From Pseudomonas cavernae (GTDB taxonomy: Bacteria; Pseudomonadota; Gammaproteobacteria; Pseudomonadales; Pseudomonadaceae), in contig NZ_CP032419.1 in assembly GCF_003595175.1 (NCBI RefSeq), positions 3,100,001-3,164,000 on the forward strand: a stretch of 64,000 nucleotides of DNA, in the 5' to 3' direction. Within the stretch, counting starts at the first letter, position 1; the number at the start of each line of letters is the position of its first letter. The notes under the pieces were generated by a model, which was not told the DNA's origin, made no database searches, and saw only the letters and a program-made list of their open reading frames with translations. The translations under genes were made by a program, and so were the position numbers. Below, one piece after another: positions 22,474 to 35,969 of this stretch.

Positions 22474-25083
22474 TTAGCGCTTGTCTTCGACCTTCCAGGC
22501 GCCACCGCTGTAGAAGGCGCGCCAGCCGGTCGGCTTGCCCTCCACCTCGGACTGCACGTATTGCTCCTTGGTCTTGCGGCTGAAACGGATCACCGCTGGA
22601 CGCCCTTCCGGATCCTTCTTCGGCGCCTCAAGCAGGAAGTGATATTTCGCATCCAGCTCATCCTTGTGTGGAATCAGCTCGAGCACCAGCGGCGCACGGG
22701 TCTCGCGGTTCTTCGGGAACTGGCTGGCGGCCAGGAACAGGCCGGAAGCGCCGTCACGCAGCACATAAGTGTCGTTGACCTTCTCGCACTTGAGCTCTGG
22801 CATCTTGATCGGGTCGATCTTCGGCGGCGCGGCCTCGCCGCTCTTCAGCAGCTTGCGAGTGTTCTTGCAGGACGCATTGGTGCAACCGAAGAACTTGCCG
22901 AAGCGACCAGTCTTCAACTGCATCTCGCTGCCGCACTTGTCGCACTCCAGGCTCGGGCCTTCGTAGCCCTTGATGCGGTACTGCCCTTCCTCGATTTCAT
23001 AGCCGGAACAATCCGGGTTGTTGCCGCAGATATGCAGCTTGCGCTTCTCGTCGAGCAGATAAGCATCCATTGCCGTGCTGCAGACCGGGCAACGATGCTT
23101 GCCGAGCAACACGCGCGACTCCGATTCGCCCTCGTCATCGGCGGCGATCTCGTCGCCCGGAATCAGGTTGACGGTCGCCTTGCAGCGTTCTTTCGGCGGC
23201 AGCGCGTAACCGGAGCAGCCGAGGAACACGCCGGTGGAAGCGGTACGAATCATCATCGGCCGGCCGCATTCGCGGCAGTGAATATCGGTCAGGGTCGGCT
23301 GGTTGGCGCGCATGCCGCTGTCGCTAGTTTCGGCCAGCTCGAGCTTTTTCTTGAAGTCGCCATAGAACTCGTCGAGCAGGTGCTTCCAGTCACGCTCGCC
23401 CTGGGCGACATCATCGAGATGCTCTTCCATACCGGCGGTGAAACCGTAATCCATCAGATGAGAAAAACTCTCGCTCAGGCGCTCGGTGACGATGTCGCCC
23501 ATCTTCTCCGAGTAGAAACGGCGGTTATGCACGGTCACATAGCCGCGCTCTTGGATGGTCGAGATGATCGCCGCATAGGTCGACGGCCGGCCGATGCCAC
23601 GCTTCTCCAATTCCTTGACCAGGCTGGCTTCGGAATAGCGCGCCGGCGGCTTGGTGAAGTGCTGACTGGGGTCGAGCTTGAGCAGCTTGAGCACTTCGCC
23701 TTCGTTCATCTCCGGCAGCACGTCGTCATCGCCGGGCTTGCTCTGTTGCGGCAGCACGCGGGTGTAACCGTCGAACTTGAGGATGCGACCCTTGGCGCGC
23801 AGTTCAAACTCGCTCGCCTTGACGCTGACGCTGGTGGACAGATATTCCGCCGGCGGCATCTGGCAGGCGACGAATTGGCGCCAGATCAGGTCATACAGGC
23901 GCTCGGCATCGCGCTCCATGCCGGACAGCTGAGTCGGCTTGAGGTTGACGTCGGACGGGCGAATCGCCTCGTGCGCCTCCTGGGCGCCCTCTTTGCTCGA
24001 ATAGACAATTGGCTTGGCCGGCAGATATTTCTTACCAAACTCACCCTCGATAAAGCCACGCGCCATCTCTACGGCATCCTGCGAGAGGTTGGTCGAGTCG
24101 GTACGCATATAGGTGATATAGCCGGCCTCGTAGAGACGCTGGGCCATCATCATGGTCTTCTTCACGCCGAAGCCGAGGCGGTTACTCGCCGCTTGCTGCA
24201 ACGTGGAGGTAATAAAAGGTGCGGAAGGCTTGCTGCTGGTCGGCTTGTCTTCGCGCTTGATCACGCTATAGCTGGACGCCTTGAGCTTCTCCAGCGCGGC
24301 GGTGGCCTGGGATTCATTCAGCGGCTTGAATGCTTCGCCATTTTGCCGAGCGACTTCGAAGCGCACGTTGGCGCCCTTGGCCGTGCCCAGATCTGCATGG
24401 ATCTCCCAGTATTCTTCAGGCACGAACGCGCGAATTTCTTTCTCGCGCTCGACGACCAGCTTCACGGCTACCGACTGCACGCGGCCGGCGGAAAGGCCCC
24501 GGGCGATCTTCTGCCACAGCAGAGGGGAAACCATGTAACCCACCACGCGATCGAGGAAACGTCGCGCCTGCTGGGCGTTGACTCGGTTGATATCCAGCTC
24601 GCCCGGTTGCGAGAACGCTTCCTGGATCGCCTTCTTGGTGATTTCATTGAACACCACGCGCTTGTAGCGGCTGTCATCGCCACCAATGGCTTCGCGCAGG
24701 TGCCAAGCGATGGCCTCCCCTTCGCGATCCAAGTCGGTTGCGAGATAGATGGTGTCGGCATCCTTGGCCAGGCGGCGCAATTCGTCGATCACCTTTTCCT
24801 TGCCAGGCAGGATCTCGTACTTGGCTTTCCAGCCATGCTCGGGATCGACGCCCATGCGCGTGAACAACTGGCGCTTGGCTTTTTCCTTGGGCGACAGCAC
24901 CGGTGCCTCGCCTGCAGCAGCCTTGCCGCGCTTGGCTGGCTCTTTGCTGGCACTGGCCGAACCGCTGGTAGGCAGGTCACGGATATGGCCGATGCTCGAC
25001 TTCACCACGTACTGGTTGCCCAGATACTTGTTGATGGTCTTGGCCTTGGCCGGGGATTCCACGATGACCAGCGATTTGCCCAT
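22474..25083 (-). CDS. topA: DNA topoisomerase I
   Basis: 869-residue type IA topoisomerase that relaxes negative supercoils. The TOPRIM domain starts at the N-terminus ([20 protein letters not shown]) with the acidic DxDxE region [15 protein letters not shown]. The active-site Tyr is in [15 protein letters not shown], near residue 320. Three C-terminal zinc ribbons are visible (CREC...C, CPVC...C, CDKC...C), followed by a further domain ending with a basic tail. Length matches Pseudomonas TopA. A strong promoter lies about 60 bp upstream. Confidence 0.98.
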   Translation of the reverse strand: MGKSLVIVESPAKAKTINKYLGNQYVVKSSIGHIRDLPTSGSASASKEPAKRGKAAAGEAPVLSPKEKAKRQLFTRMGVDPEHGWKAKYEILPGKEKVIDELRRLAKDADTIYLATDLDREGEAIAWHLREAIGGDDSRYKRVVFNEITKKAIQEAFSQPGELDINRVNAQQARRFLDRVVGYMVSPLLWQKIARGLSAGRVQSVAVKLVVEREKEIRAFVPEEYWEIHADLGTAKGANVRFEVARQNGEAFKPLNESQATAALEKLKASSYSVIKREDKPTSSKPSAPFITSTLQQAASNRLGFGVKKTMMMAQRLYEAGYITYMRTDSTNLSQDAVEMARGFIEGEFGKKYLPAKPIVYSSKEGAQEAHEAIRPSDVNLKPTQLSGMERDAERLYDLIWRQFVACQMPPAEYLSTSVSVKASEFELRAKGRILKFDGYTRVLPQQSKPGDDDVLPEMNEGEVLKLLKLDPSQHFTKPPARYSEASLVKELEKRGIGRPSTYAAIISTIQERGYVTVHNRRFYSEKMGDIVTERLSESFSHLMDYGFTAGMEEHLDDVAQGERDWKHLLDEFYGDFKKKLELAETSDSGMRANQPTLTDIHCRECGRPMMIRTASTGVFLGCSGYALPPKERCKATVNLIPGDEIAADDEGESESRVLLGKHRCPVCSTAMDAYLLDEKRKLHICGNNPDCSGYEIEEGQYRIKGYEGPSLECDKCGSEMQLKTGRFGKFFGCTNASCKNTRKLLKSGEAAPPKIDPIKMPELKCEKVNDTYVLRDGASGLFLAASQFPKNRETRAPLVLELIPHKDELDAKYHFLLEAPKKDPEGRPAVIRFSRKTKEQYVQSEVEGKPTGWRAFYSGGAWKVEDKR

Positions 25084-25141
25084 GGATCGGAAAGTTCCTG
25101 AATTTAAGAAATTAAAGGCGGGGTGTCTGAAGCGGCACCGC

Positions 25142-25171
25142 TATATATAGTGGCGACTGAGGCAAGGTCAA
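25142..25171 (-). promoter_or_regulatory. topA: topA promoter
   Basis: On the minus strand, TTGACC (25166-25171) and TATATA (25144-25149, or 25142-25147) are separated by 16-18 bp, close to sigma-70 consensus. It is followed by a 5' leader of about 60 bases before the topA ATG at 25083. Confidence 0.8.
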
Positions 25172-25195
25172 GCGCAGGGCTTGCCCGGTCGACTC

Positions 25196-25432
25196 TCAGG
25201 GCCGCGCGAACAAGTCAGGTTCGGCTTGTACCAGAGCAAAGCGCTGAATGGTGCAACCGTCCACTTCCAGGGTCCCGCAGAACATACTCAGCGGCCGCAC
25301 CCACAAGCCGTACTCGCCATATAACGCCTGGTAAACCACCAACTCTTCCTCGGTTTCGGAATGGCGTGCGGTACCGATGACGCGGTATTCGGGGCCCTTG
25401 TAATGACGATAAAGACCGGGCTGCAATGACAT
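25196..25432 (-). CDS. DUF1653 domain protein
   Basis: 78-residue protein of the DUF1653 family: [51 protein letters not shown]. The fold is a small beta-barrel with the conserved GxYRHYKG start and the LWVRPLxMF core; the function is unknown. A longer frame reaches 25591, but the ATG at 25432 begins the domain exactly. It lies between topA and fadA, both on the same strand. Confidence 0.88.
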   Translation of the reverse strand: MSLQPGLYRHYKGPEYRVIGTARHSETEEELVVYQALYGEYGLWVRPLSMFCGTLEVDGCTIQRFALVQAEPDLFARP

Positions 25433-25474
25433 GCTGGGCTTCCAACAGCGGATTATTAAAAACGACCAGAAATG

Positions 25475-25500
25475 AAAACCGGGGCACTCGGCCCCGGCTT
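25475..25500 (-). terminator. Intrinsic terminator of fadA
   Basis: A 7-bp GC stem (CCGGGGC 25479-25485 / GCCCCGG 25491-25497) with a 5-base loop, followed on the minus strand by a TTTT run at 25475-25478, 18 bp after the fadA stop. Confidence 0.8.
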
Positions 25501-25517
25501 TCACACCTCGTTGCGCG

Positions 25518-26723
<1,206 letters not shown>

Positions 26724-28871
26724 TTAACCGAAAAACTTCTGGCCGTTTTTGGCCATTTCGCGAAGCTTGGCGGTCGGGTAGTACAGCGCACCCAGCTCGG
26801 CATATTGGTCGGCCAGGGCTACGAATTCGGCTACACCGATGGAGTCGATGTAACGCAGTGCACCACCGCGGAAGAGCGGGAAGCCGATACCGTAGATCAG
26901 ACCCATATCGGCCTCGGCAGCGGTTTCGACGATGCCGTCTTCCAGGCAACGAACAGTTTCCAGGCACAGCGGGATCATCATGTAGTTGATGATGTCTTCG
27001 TCGCTCAGCTCGCGCTGCTCGACAACGATCGATTTCAGCAGATCGTAGGCAACCGGATCGGAGACTTTCTTCGGCTTGCCGCGCTTGTCTACTTCATAGG
27101 AGTAGAAGCCTTTGCCGTTCTTCTGGCCCAGGCGATTGGCTTCGTACATCACGTCGACGGCCGTCTTGCCTTCCACGGCCATACGATCCGGGAAACCTTC
27201 CGCCATTACGTCGCGACCATGGTGGCCGGTGTCGATGCCGACCACGTCAGACAGATAGGCCGGGCCCATGGGCCAGCCGAACTTCTCCATCACCTTGTCG
27301 ATGCGCATGAAGTCGACACCGAAGGACAGCAACTTGGAGAAACCGCCGAAGTACGGGAACAGTACGCGGTTGACCAGGAAGCCCGGGCAGTCGTTGACCA
27401 CGATCGGGTTCTTGCCCATTTTCTTGGCGTAGGCAACGGTGGTGGCCACGGCCACATCGCTGGACTTCTCGCCGCGAATAACTTCAACCAGCGGCATCAT
27501 GTGCACCGGGTTGAAGAAGTGCATGCCGACGAAGTTTTCCGGACGCTTGAGGGCTTTGGCCAGCAGGCTGATGGAAATGGTCGAAGTGTTGGATGCGAGG
27601 ATGGTGTTCTCACCCACCACGCCTTCCACTTCAGCCAGCACTGCTTGCTTGACCTTCGGATTCTCGACCACGGCTTCGACGACGAGGTCGACGTTGCCGA
27701 AATCACCGTAGGACATGGTCGGGCGAATGGCGTTGAGGGCTTCGGCCATCTTCGCCGGGGTCATGCGGCCTTTCTCGACGCGCTTGCCGAGCAGCTTGGA
27801 GGCTTCGTTCAGGCCCATCTGGATACCCTCTTCGCGGATATCCTTCATCAGGATCGGCGTGCCTTTGGAGGCGGACTGGTAGGCGATACCGCCACCCATG
27901 ATGCCGGCGCCCAGTACGGCGGCCAGTGTCACGTCACGGGCGATTTCGTCGTGGTGCTTGGCCTTCTTCTTCAGCTCCTGGTCGTTGAGGAACAGACCGA
28001 TCAGGCTTTCGGCAACCGAGGTCTTGGCCAGTTTGACGAAGCCAGTGGCCTCCACTTCCAGGGCCTTGTCGCGGCCGAAATTGGCGGCTTTCTGGATGGT
28101 CTTGATAGCTTCGACCGGGGCCGGATAGTTCGGACCGGCCTGGCCCGCGACGAAACCCTTGGCGGTTTCGAAGGCCATCATCTGCTCGATGGCGTTGAGC
28201 TTGATCTTCTCCAGTTTCGGCTGACGCTTGGCCCTGTAGTCCAGCTCGCCGGAGATGGCACGCTTGACCAGGTCCAGCGCGGCTTCTTTGAGCTTGTCGG
28301 CAGTAACCACGGCATCCACGGCGCCGAGTTTCAACGCGTCGGCAGCCTTGTTTTCCTTGCCGGAGGCGATCCACTCGATGGCGTTGTCGGTACCGATCAC
28401 GCGCGGCAGGCGCACGGTGCCGCCGAAACCGGGATAGATGCCCAGTTTGACTTCAGGCAGACCGATCACAGCGCGCTCGGCCATGACGCGGTAATCCGCA
28501 GCCAGACACATCTCGAAACCGCCACCGAGGGCGATGCCGTTGATGGCGACTACGGTCGGAACATTGAGGTCTTCGAAGTCGCTGAAGATCTTGTTGGCTT
28601 CGAGGTTACCCGCCACCAGCTCTTCATCCGACAGCTTGAAATTTTCAGTGAATTCACTGATATCGGCGCCGACGATGAACACGTCTTTGCCACTGGTGAC
28701 AATCACGCCCTTGATCGAACCGTCGGCCTTGATGGCGTCTACCGACTGGCGCAGATCGGCCAGGGTCAGACGGTTGAATTTGTTGACGGACTCACCCTTG
28801 AGGTCGAAATTCAATTCGACGATGCCACTCTCAAGAGCCTTAACCGTGATGGCTTTACCTTCGTAAATCAT
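26724..28871 (-). CDS. fadB: Fatty acid oxidation complex alpha subunit FadB
   Basis: 715-residue multifunctional enzyme with enoyl-CoA hydratase/isomerase in the first third ([19 protein letters not shown]) and 3-hydroxyacyl-CoA dehydrogenase in the rest ([21 protein letters not shown] motif, [18 protein letters not shown]). The ATG at 28871 ([13 protein letters not shown]) matches the family start; the frame upstream to 28940 is unlikely. It is the first gene of the fadB-fadA operon. Both subunits have normal length and intact motifs. Confidence 0.98.
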   Translation of the reverse strand: MIYEGKAITVKALESGIVELNFDLKGESVNKFNRLTLADLRQSVDAIKADGSIKGVIVTSGKDVFIVGADISEFTENFKLSDEELVAGNLEANKIFSDFEDLNVPTVVAINGIALGGGFEMCLAADYRVMAERAVIGLPEVKLGIYPGFGGTVRLPRVIGTDNAIEWIASGKENKAADALKLGAVDAVVTADKLKEAALDLVKRAISGELDYRAKRQPKLEKIKLNAIEQMMAFETAKGFVAGQAGPNYPAPVEAIKTIQKAANFGRDKALEVEATGFVKLAKTSVAESLIGLFLNDQELKKKAKHHDEIARDVTLAAVLGAGIMGGGIAYQSASKGTPILMKDIREEGIQMGLNEASKLLGKRVEKGRMTPAKMAEALNAIRPTMSYGDFGNVDLVVEAVVENPKVKQAVLAEVEGVVGENTILASNTSTISISLLAKALKRPENFVGMHFFNPVHMMPLVEVIRGEKSSDVAVATTVAYAKKMGKNPIVVNDCPGFLVNRVLFPYFGGFSKLLSFGVDFMRIDKVMEKFGWPMGPAYLSDVVGIDTGHHGRDVMAEGFPDRMAVEGKTAVDVMYEANRLGQKNGKGFYSYEVDKRGKPKKVSDPVAYDLLKSIVVEQRELSDEDIINYMMIPLCLETVRCLEDGIVETAAEADMGLIYGIGFPLFRGGALRYIDSIGVAEFVALADQYAELGALYYPTAKLREMAKNGQKFFG

Positions 28872-29340
28872 CAACTGATCTCCACGGTATGGAAGCTGAA
28901 CAGTACACGTCAGACGCCTGAAGCAACGGGGCATCCCCATTGCAGAGCCTTCGAGGATAGCCCCGATGAGCCCGGCACACCCGCCGACGCGATAATCGGG
29001 TTACCGCTGAAAAGGCGTCGTATTCTGACAAACGCTCATTTCATACGCCCGTTTGACTTGGGTGCGCACACATTCGTGGAAAAGCAGGTAATTGTCAATT
29101 GGGGCCACCCGTTAGCATGAGAAGCCCGGGTTTGGTGCCGGCGCATGGGCAGGCATCGCGGCTAATAGCCCGACATAAAGGGCATAAATGATACCGACCA
29201 CTTCAACCAGGCTCAGTAAAAATGCGGTATGCGGGCATGCCTAGCTAAACCGGGTGACCGCAGGTACATTCGTTCCAAACGCTTGGGCCACCCGGCGCGA
29301 TAACAACAAGAAGCCTCAAGGGCATCACGGAGTCGTACCC
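28872..29340. other. 469-bp divergent intergenic region upstream of fadB
   Basis: No convincing ORF or RNA gene. It must hold the fadB promoter (minus strand) and the promoter of the exported protein at 29341 (plus strand). A degenerate PsrA-like site lies at 29029-29042; no clean sigma-70 hexamer pair was found. Confidence 0.6.
29029..29042. promoter_or_regulatory. Candidate PsrA site upstream of fadB
   Basis: CAAACGCTCATTTC matches (C/G)AAAC-N4-GTTT(G/C) with one mismatch (A for G). A further GTTTG half-site lies at 29051-29055. PsrA repression of fadBA is reported in P. aeruginosa, so the site is plausible, but the match is imperfect. Confidence 0.4.
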
Positions 29341-30147
29341 ATGACGAGACGCTGGCTTGCCATCTCGCTGACCGCCCTGCTTTGTGCCGGTCTTTCCACC
29401 GCTTTTGCCGCTCCCGCCGACGATCTATTGAAACTGCACCAGGTGCGCCTGGCGGCGCAGAAGACCCTGGGCGACTTTTATATGTACAACGGCATGGAAG
29501 GCGATCAGCGTTACGCGCGCATGATCGACGAGTCGCTGCAGCAAACCGACGCCCATCTCAAGGAGCTCGGCGCGATGCCGGGAGAGTCCTCTCGGGCGTT
29601 GCGTACCCAGTTCGACACGCAATGGCAAAGTTATGAAAGCGAACTCAAGACCCTGATCAGTGCGCTGAAAGACCAGGGCGTCACCGACCTGCAAGCGATT
29701 GCCGAGCTGACTACCCGCAACCAGCAGCTGCTGGCCCTGAGCAATGAGCTGTACAACAAAATCCAGCAGGAAGGCGCAGTTCAGGTGCCGCCACTGACCC
29801 AGCAAAGCCGCGACCAGAGCCTGCTGATGCAGACCATCGCCGTGGATTACGCCTCACGCAGCGCCTCGGTTGGCGGTTCGTTCTTTGGCGGCGCCGACGA
29901 AGCACGGCCGATCGAAGAACTGGTCAAGGAGTTCGCCGGCAAGCTAAGCAGCATGGAGAATGCGCCGCAGAACACGGCGCAGATCAAGCAGGAGCTGGAA
30001 AACGTCAGCACCAAATGGCGCTACATCGAGAAATCTCTGCAAAACTACAACGAGAACAGTGTGCCGTTCCTTGTCAACAAGTACGCGGATCGCATCATCG
30101 AAGGATTGGAGACGGTCTCCGCGCAGTACGCGGGAGCCAAGCTGTAA
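29341..30147 (+). CDS. Exported helical protein of unknown function
   Basis: 268-residue protein with a signal peptide (MTRRWLAISLTALLCAGLSTAFA, cleavage AFA-AP). The mature part is almost entirely helical and charged (e.g. DDLLKLHQVRLAAQKTLGDFYMYNGMEGDQRYARMIDESLQQTDAHLKEL), resembling a periplasmic four-helix sensor-like bundle, but no transmembrane or signalling domain follows. The ATG at 29341 is chosen over an upstream in-frame start because it opens the signal peptide. It is followed by a good terminator. I do not recognise a function. Confidence 0.8.
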   Translation: MTRRWLAISLTALLCAGLSTAFAAPADDLLKLHQVRLAAQKTLGDFYMYNGMEGDQRYARMIDESLQQTDAHLKELGAMPGESSRALRTQFDTQWQSYESELKTLISALKDQGVTDLQAIAELTTRNQQLLALSNELYNKIQQEGAVQVPPLTQQSRDQSLLMQTIAVDYASRSASVGGSFFGGADEARPIEELVKEFAGKLSSMENAPQNTAQIKQELENVSTKWRYIEKSLQNYNENSVPFLVNKYADRIIEGLETVSAQYAGAKL

Positions 30148-30188
30148 GCAGCGACCTCATCGATTCCGGCCTGCCTGGCCATGTTTGA

Positions 30189-30213
30189 AGCCCGGTGCTT
30201 GCGCCGGGCTTTT
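30189..30213 (+). terminator. Intrinsic terminator after the exported protein gene
   Basis: Stem AGCCCGG (30189-30195) / CCGGGCT (30204-30210), extended by two inner pairs, followed by a TTTT run. It lies 40 bp after the stop at 30147. Confidence 0.85.
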
Positions 30214-30221
30214 CTTTGCCC

Positions 30222-30659
30222 TCAAGCCAGGGCCTGCAGCGCTGCGGCAATGCGCTGCAACACTTCCGGCTCGCCCCGCTCGCCCCAATACAGGGCGATC
30301 ATCTGCTTGCTCGCCTCGACCTTGTAGACATCCGCCGGCAAGCCTGCCAAGCGCTCGAGCAGCGCCGCGTCGGCACAAGGCTCGCGCCACTGATTGACCC
30401 ACTGCCCCGGCGCCAGCTGCCAATAGCTCCAGCTATCAGCATGCCCAGAGCGCCGTGGGCTATGGTACTGGGCACAGGGGCTCGGCGGCTCCTGCGGCAA
30501 CCAGTGCGGCCAGTCCTGGCGAGCCAACTGCATGGCCAGGCCCATCCGCCGGGCAGCCAGGCGCATAGCCATCTGCCGGCCTTGGTGCTGCGAGGGGCGC
30601 AGCCAGACCAGCGGGCTGAGCCCCGCCAGCAGGAGCAAAATCACTATCCACCAGGTCAT
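30222..30659 (-). CDS. Small membrane-anchored protein of unknown function
   Basis: 145-residue protein with one N-terminal membrane segment (WWIVILLLLAGLSPLVWL, residues 3-20) and a soluble domain of about 120 residues rich in Trp and Arg (MAMRLAARRMGLAMQLARQDWPHWLP...). It is probably anchored in the inner membrane by an uncleaved signal. No motif is recognised. It is transcribed toward the preceding terminator and diverges from uspA. Confidence 0.75.
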   Translation of the reverse strand: MTWWIVILLLLAGLSPLVWLRPSQHQGRQMAMRLAARRMGLAMQLARQDWPHWLPQEPPSPCAQYHSPRRSGHADSWSYWQLAPGQWVNQWREPCADAALLERLAGLPADVYKVEASKQMIALYWGERGEPEVLQRIAAALQALA

Positions 30660-30741
30660 AAACTATATCTCGCAGGGGAAATTCGGTGTTCAACGGCCAA
30701 GACAGCCATACTTATGCTCTATCGCCCTCAGGAGGAGTCCC

Positions 30742-31182
30742 ATGCCCTACCAGCACATTCTGATCGCCATCGATCTATCCGAAGAATGTCATCCGGTCAT
30801 GCTGCGTGCGCAGGAACTCGCGATCAGCAGCCAGGCCAAGCTGTCCTTGGTGCATATCGTCGAGCCCATGGCCATGGCCTTTGGTGGCGATGTGCCGATG
30901 GACCTGTCGATGCTCCAGCAGCAGCAATTCGACCAGGCCCGCGAGCGTATGCACGGCTTCGCCAGTCGCTATCCGCAGCTCAGCGTCGACAACCGCCACC
31001 TGGTATACGGCCAGCCGCGCCAGGAAATCCACCGCCTGGCCCAGGAACAGGGCTGCGACCTGATCGTCGTCGGCAGCCATGGCCGCCACGGCTTGGCCCT
31101 GCTGCTCGGTTCCACCGCCAATGACGTCCTGCACGGCGCCCCCTGCGACGTACTGGCCGTACGCCTGAAAAAACCGGAGTAA
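30742..31182 (+). CDS. uspA: Universal stress protein (UspA family)
   Basis: 146-residue single-domain USP. The Rossmann-like core begins YQHILIAIDLSEE and the ATP-binding style motif IVVGSHGRHGLALLLGSTANDVLHGAPCDVLAV (G-2x-G-9x-G-S/T) is intact near residues 108-140, so it is an ATP-binding type. A strong AGGAGG site lies 7-12 bp before the ATG at 30742; the longer upstream frame is spurious. Family knowledge links it to survival under stress; no Anr box was found in the 80-bp leader. Confidence 0.93.
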   Translation: MPYQHILIAIDLSEECHPVMLRAQELAISSQAKLSLVHIVEPMAMAFGGDVPMDLSMLQQQQFDQARERMHGFASRYPQLSVDNRHLVYGQPRQEIHRLAQEQGCDLIVVGSHGRHGLALLLGSTANDVLHGAPCDVLAVRLKKPE

Positions 31183-31190
31183 CAATCCGC

Positions 31191-31216
31191 GGCGAACCGC
31201 GCCAGCGCGGTTCGCC
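31191..31216. terminator. Hairpin between convergent uspA and the C-rich protein gene
   Basis: Perfect 11-bp stem (31191-31201 / 31206-31216) with a 4-base loop, ending immediately at the stop codon (31217-31219) of the facing gene. It has no strong T-tract, so termination could be partial or Rho-assisted. Confidence 0.65.
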
Positions 31217-31903
31217 TTACTCCAGCGAATCGCCCGCGCTCATCACCAGCGGGCGAATCTTTTGTAACTGCGTCTCCAGCGAGTAGGTCATGCTCGACGA
31301 CATGGAGAAGAAGCTCAGGAACGCCTTGAGGTTGGAATCGCCTTCGCAGGTATCGTGAATCCGCTGCCAGAAGGCCTGATTGACCAACTGCAGCTGCTGG
31401 AACACCCGCACCAGCCCATTCAGCGCCCAATCCGCGCGTCGACCCTCACGCTGATTGAAATACTGCCGCGCCAGATAGAGCGAAACCGCACGCAGGATGA
31501 ACTCTTGATTGCTGGCGAACGGCAGGTGGTTGTGCGCCATCGGCTTGAGCTTGGCCAACGTCGGGCAGGCGCTGGTGGCCATGATCAGCCCGAGCAGCGC
31601 ACGCAGACCCTCCTCCAGGCCGACCTGCTTGCTGTATTCGCGCTCAGGGGTGCGCACCCAGAAGCCGGCCTTCTTGAAGGCCGGCAGGCCGTGGAAATCC
31701 TCGATCACCCGATGCAGGTCGACCGCCGCCGGGCAATGGCTGTAATCCTCACGCTTGAGCGGGCAGTTGCTGCACTGTTGATGCTCCAGACGCGTCCACG
31801 CCGGTGCCCGCTCAGCCCGCTCGCGGTCATAGCCGCGCTCCAGCTCGATGCGGTAATTCAGCTCATGCCCAGTATCGAGATTGATGCGGTACTCAATCGC
31901 CAT
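31217..31903 (-). CDS. Conserved protein of unknown function with a Cys-x2-Cys-x9-Cys cluster
   Basis: 228-residue cytoplasmic protein. It begins with a beta-strand region MAIEYRINLDTGHELNYRIELE, then a cysteine cluster C44-S-N-C47-...-C57 (SNCPLKREDYSHCPAA) that could bind zinc or an Fe-S cluster, followed by a long helical domain including LRALLGLIMATSACPTLAKLKPMAHNHLPFAS. It lies 12 bp downstream of the ABC-F gene on the same strand, so it is likely co-transcribed. I do not recognise a characterised family. Confidence 0.75.
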   Translation of the reverse strand: MAIEYRINLDTGHELNYRIELERGYDRERAERAPAWTRLEHQQCSNCPLKREDYSHCPAAVDLHRVIEDFHGLPAFKKAGFWVRTPEREYSKQVGLEEGLRALLGLIMATSACPTLAKLKPMAHNHLPFASNQEFILRAVSLYLARQYFNQREGRRADWALNGLVRVFQQLQLVNQAFWQRIHDTCEGDSNLKAFLSFFSMSSSMTYSLETQLQKIRPLVMSAGDSLE

Positions 31904-31915
31904 CCCTGTCTCCTG

Positions 31916-33835
<1,920 letters not shown>

Positions 33836-34017
33836 GAGCACCTCCGAAAACTGGGGGCGCATTCTACCCGACTTACATCGGCGCCAGCCGGGCATTTTTG
33901 CAGCATGTGTCCACCCCGGCGCGGTGCTTTCGCCCGCCTATGGCAAAAGGCTAAGCTAAATGCATTCGATGCCGGCCAACCGCGCATCCCCCTGTATCCG
34001 TTATCCCCGGAAGTGTC

Positions 34018-35946
34018 ATGCGCGGTCGTCTGCTCAGCCTGTTGTCCTGCTTCATTTTCTCAACCGTAACCTTCAGTGCCGCCGAGGCCGCCAGCCTGGC
34101 CCAGCAGCGCCAGTATTACGACACGGCCAAACGCGCCCTGGCCAAGGGCGATGCCGGTCCTTACCGGATGTATGCCAGTGCCCTGCGCGACTATCCGCTG
34201 GAACCCTATCTGGCCTATGACGAGCTGACCGCCCGTCTGAAAAGCGCGAGCAACACCGAAATCGAGAAATTTCTCACCGAGCACGGCGACCTGCCGCAGG
34301 CCAACTGGATGAAGCTGCGCTGGCTGCGCTGGCTGGCCGAACGTGGCGAGTGGCAGACGTTCGTCAACTATTACGACCCGAAGATGAACTTCACCGAGCT
34401 GGACTGTCTCTACGGCCAGTACCAGCTCAGCCACGGCCTGAAGGCCGAAGGCAACACCACCGCCGAGAAGCTCTGGCTGGTGGGCAAGTCGCAGCCGGAA
34501 GCCTGTGATGTGCTGTTCAGCATGTGGAGCAGTCGCGGCCAACTGACCGAGGAGAAGCGCTGGAAGCGCGCCAAGCTGGCCGCCGAGGCGCGCAACTATG
34601 GCCTGGCCAGTCACCTGGTGAAAACCCTGCCGACGCTCTCCAGCCAGGGCCAATTAATGCTCGATGTGGCGCAGAAGCCGCTGATGCTCAACCAGACCGC
34701 GCGCTTCACCCCCACCAGCCAGACCATGGCCGATGTGGTCGGTCTCGGTTTGCGCCGCCTGGCCCGCGAATACCCGGACAAGGCCATCGACCTGCTCGAC
34801 AGCTACAGCAAGCGCCTGCCCTTCTCCACCGAGGAGAAGGTCGCCATCGCCCGCGAGATCGGCCTGAGCCTGGCCAAGCGCTTCGATTCCCGTGCCCTGG
34901 CGGTGATGACCAAGTACGACCCCGGCTTGCGCGACAACACCGTGTCGGAATGGCGCATGCGCCTGCTGCTGCGCCTCGGGCGCTGGGACGCTGCCTATCA
35001 GCTCAGCCGCCAACTGCCCGCCGACTTGGCGAAAACCAACCGCTGGCGCTACTGGCAGGCCCGCAGCCTGCAACTCGCGCAACCGAACAGCAAGGAGCCG
35101 CTCGCCCTCTACCAGCCGGTGGCGCGCGAGCGGGACTTCTACGGCTTCATGGCCGCCGACCAGATCAAATCGCCTTATCAGCTGAACAACAAGCCGCTGG
35201 CGCTCGACCCGAAAGTCATCCAGAAGGTGCGTAACACCGCCGGCATCCGCCGCGCCCTGGAGTTCCATGCGCGCGGCCAGATCGTCGACGGGCGCCGCGA
35301 GTGGTATCACGTCAGTCGCCTGTTCAGCCGCGATGAACTGGTCGCCCAGGCGCGCCTGGCCTACGACATGCAGTGGTATTTCCCGGCCATCCGCACCATC
35401 AGCCAGGCACAGTACTGGGACGATCTAGATGTGCGTTTCCCGATGGCCTACCGGCCGACCCTGGTCCGCGAGGCCCGCAACCGTGGCCTGCATTCCAGCT
35501 GGGTGTTCGCCGTCACCCGCCAGGAAAGCGCGTTCATGGCCGACGCCCGCTCCGGCGTCGGCGCTACCGGCCTGATGCAGTTGATGCCAGCGACCGCCAA
35601 GGAAACCGCGCGCAAGTTCGGCATTCCGCTGGGCTCGCCGCAACAGGTGCTGATCCCGGAGAAGAACATCCAGCTCGGTGCCGCCTATCTGAGCCAGATC
35701 CATGGCCAGTTCAACGGCAACCGTGTGCTCGCCTCCGCTGCTTACAACGCCGGCCCCGGGCGCGTGCGCCAGTGGCTCAGGGGCACCAACCACTTGGCCT
35801 ACGACGTCTGGGTGGAAAGCATCCCGTTCGACGAAACCCGGCAGTACGTGCAGAACGTGCTGTCTTATTCGGTGATCTATGGCCACAAGCTCAACGCCCC
35901 GCAGCCGCTGGTCGAGTGGCACGAACGTTTCTTCGACGATCAGTGA
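34018..35946 (+). CDS. slt: Soluble lytic murein transglycosylase
   Basis: 642-residue periplasmic enzyme that cleaves peptidoglycan to 1,6-anhydromuropeptides. It has a signal peptide (MRGRLLSLLSCFIFSTVTFSAAEA), a long helical superhelical U-domain (about 30-470), then the SLT catalytic domain with the Glu503 region TRQESAFMADARSGVGATGLMQLMPATAKETA and the ASAAYNAGPGRVRQWL motif. Length matches Slt70. It converges with the MOSC gene across a palindromic repeat. Confidence 0.96.
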   Translation: MRGRLLSLLSCFIFSTVTFSAAEAASLAQQRQYYDTAKRALAKGDAGPYRMYASALRDYPLEPYLAYDELTARLKSASNTEIEKFLTEHGDLPQANWMKLRWLRWLAERGEWQTFVNYYDPKMNFTELDCLYGQYQLSHGLKAEGNTTAEKLWLVGKSQPEACDVLFSMWSSRGQLTEEKRWKRAKLAAEARNYGLASHLVKTLPTLSSQGQLMLDVAQKPLMLNQTARFTPTSQTMADVVGLGLRRLAREYPDKAIDLLDSYSKRLPFSTEEKVAIAREIGLSLAKRFDSRALAVMTKYDPGLRDNTVSEWRMRLLLRLGRWDAAYQLSRQLPADLAKTNRWRYWQARSLQLAQPNSKEPLALYQPVARERDFYGFMAADQIKSPYQLNNKPLALDPKVIQKVRNTAGIRRALEFHARGQIVDGRREWYHVSRLFSRDELVAQARLAYDMQWYFPAIRTISQAQYWDDLDVRFPMAYRPTLVREARNRGLHSSWVFAVTRQESAFMADARSGVGATGLMQLMPATAKETARKFGIPLGSPQQVLIPEKNIQLGAAYLSQIHGQFNGNRVLASAAYNAGPGRVRQWLRGTNHLAYDVWVESIPFDETRQYVQNVLSYSVIYGHKLNAPQPLVEWHERFFDDQ

Positions 35947-35969
35947 TACGAATTGGCACGAGGCTGATG

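Noticed and set aside
22186..25101. 971-codon open frame opposite topA
   Set aside because: Antisense to topA and neighbours, no domain is visible, and the codon pattern is that of the mirror strand.
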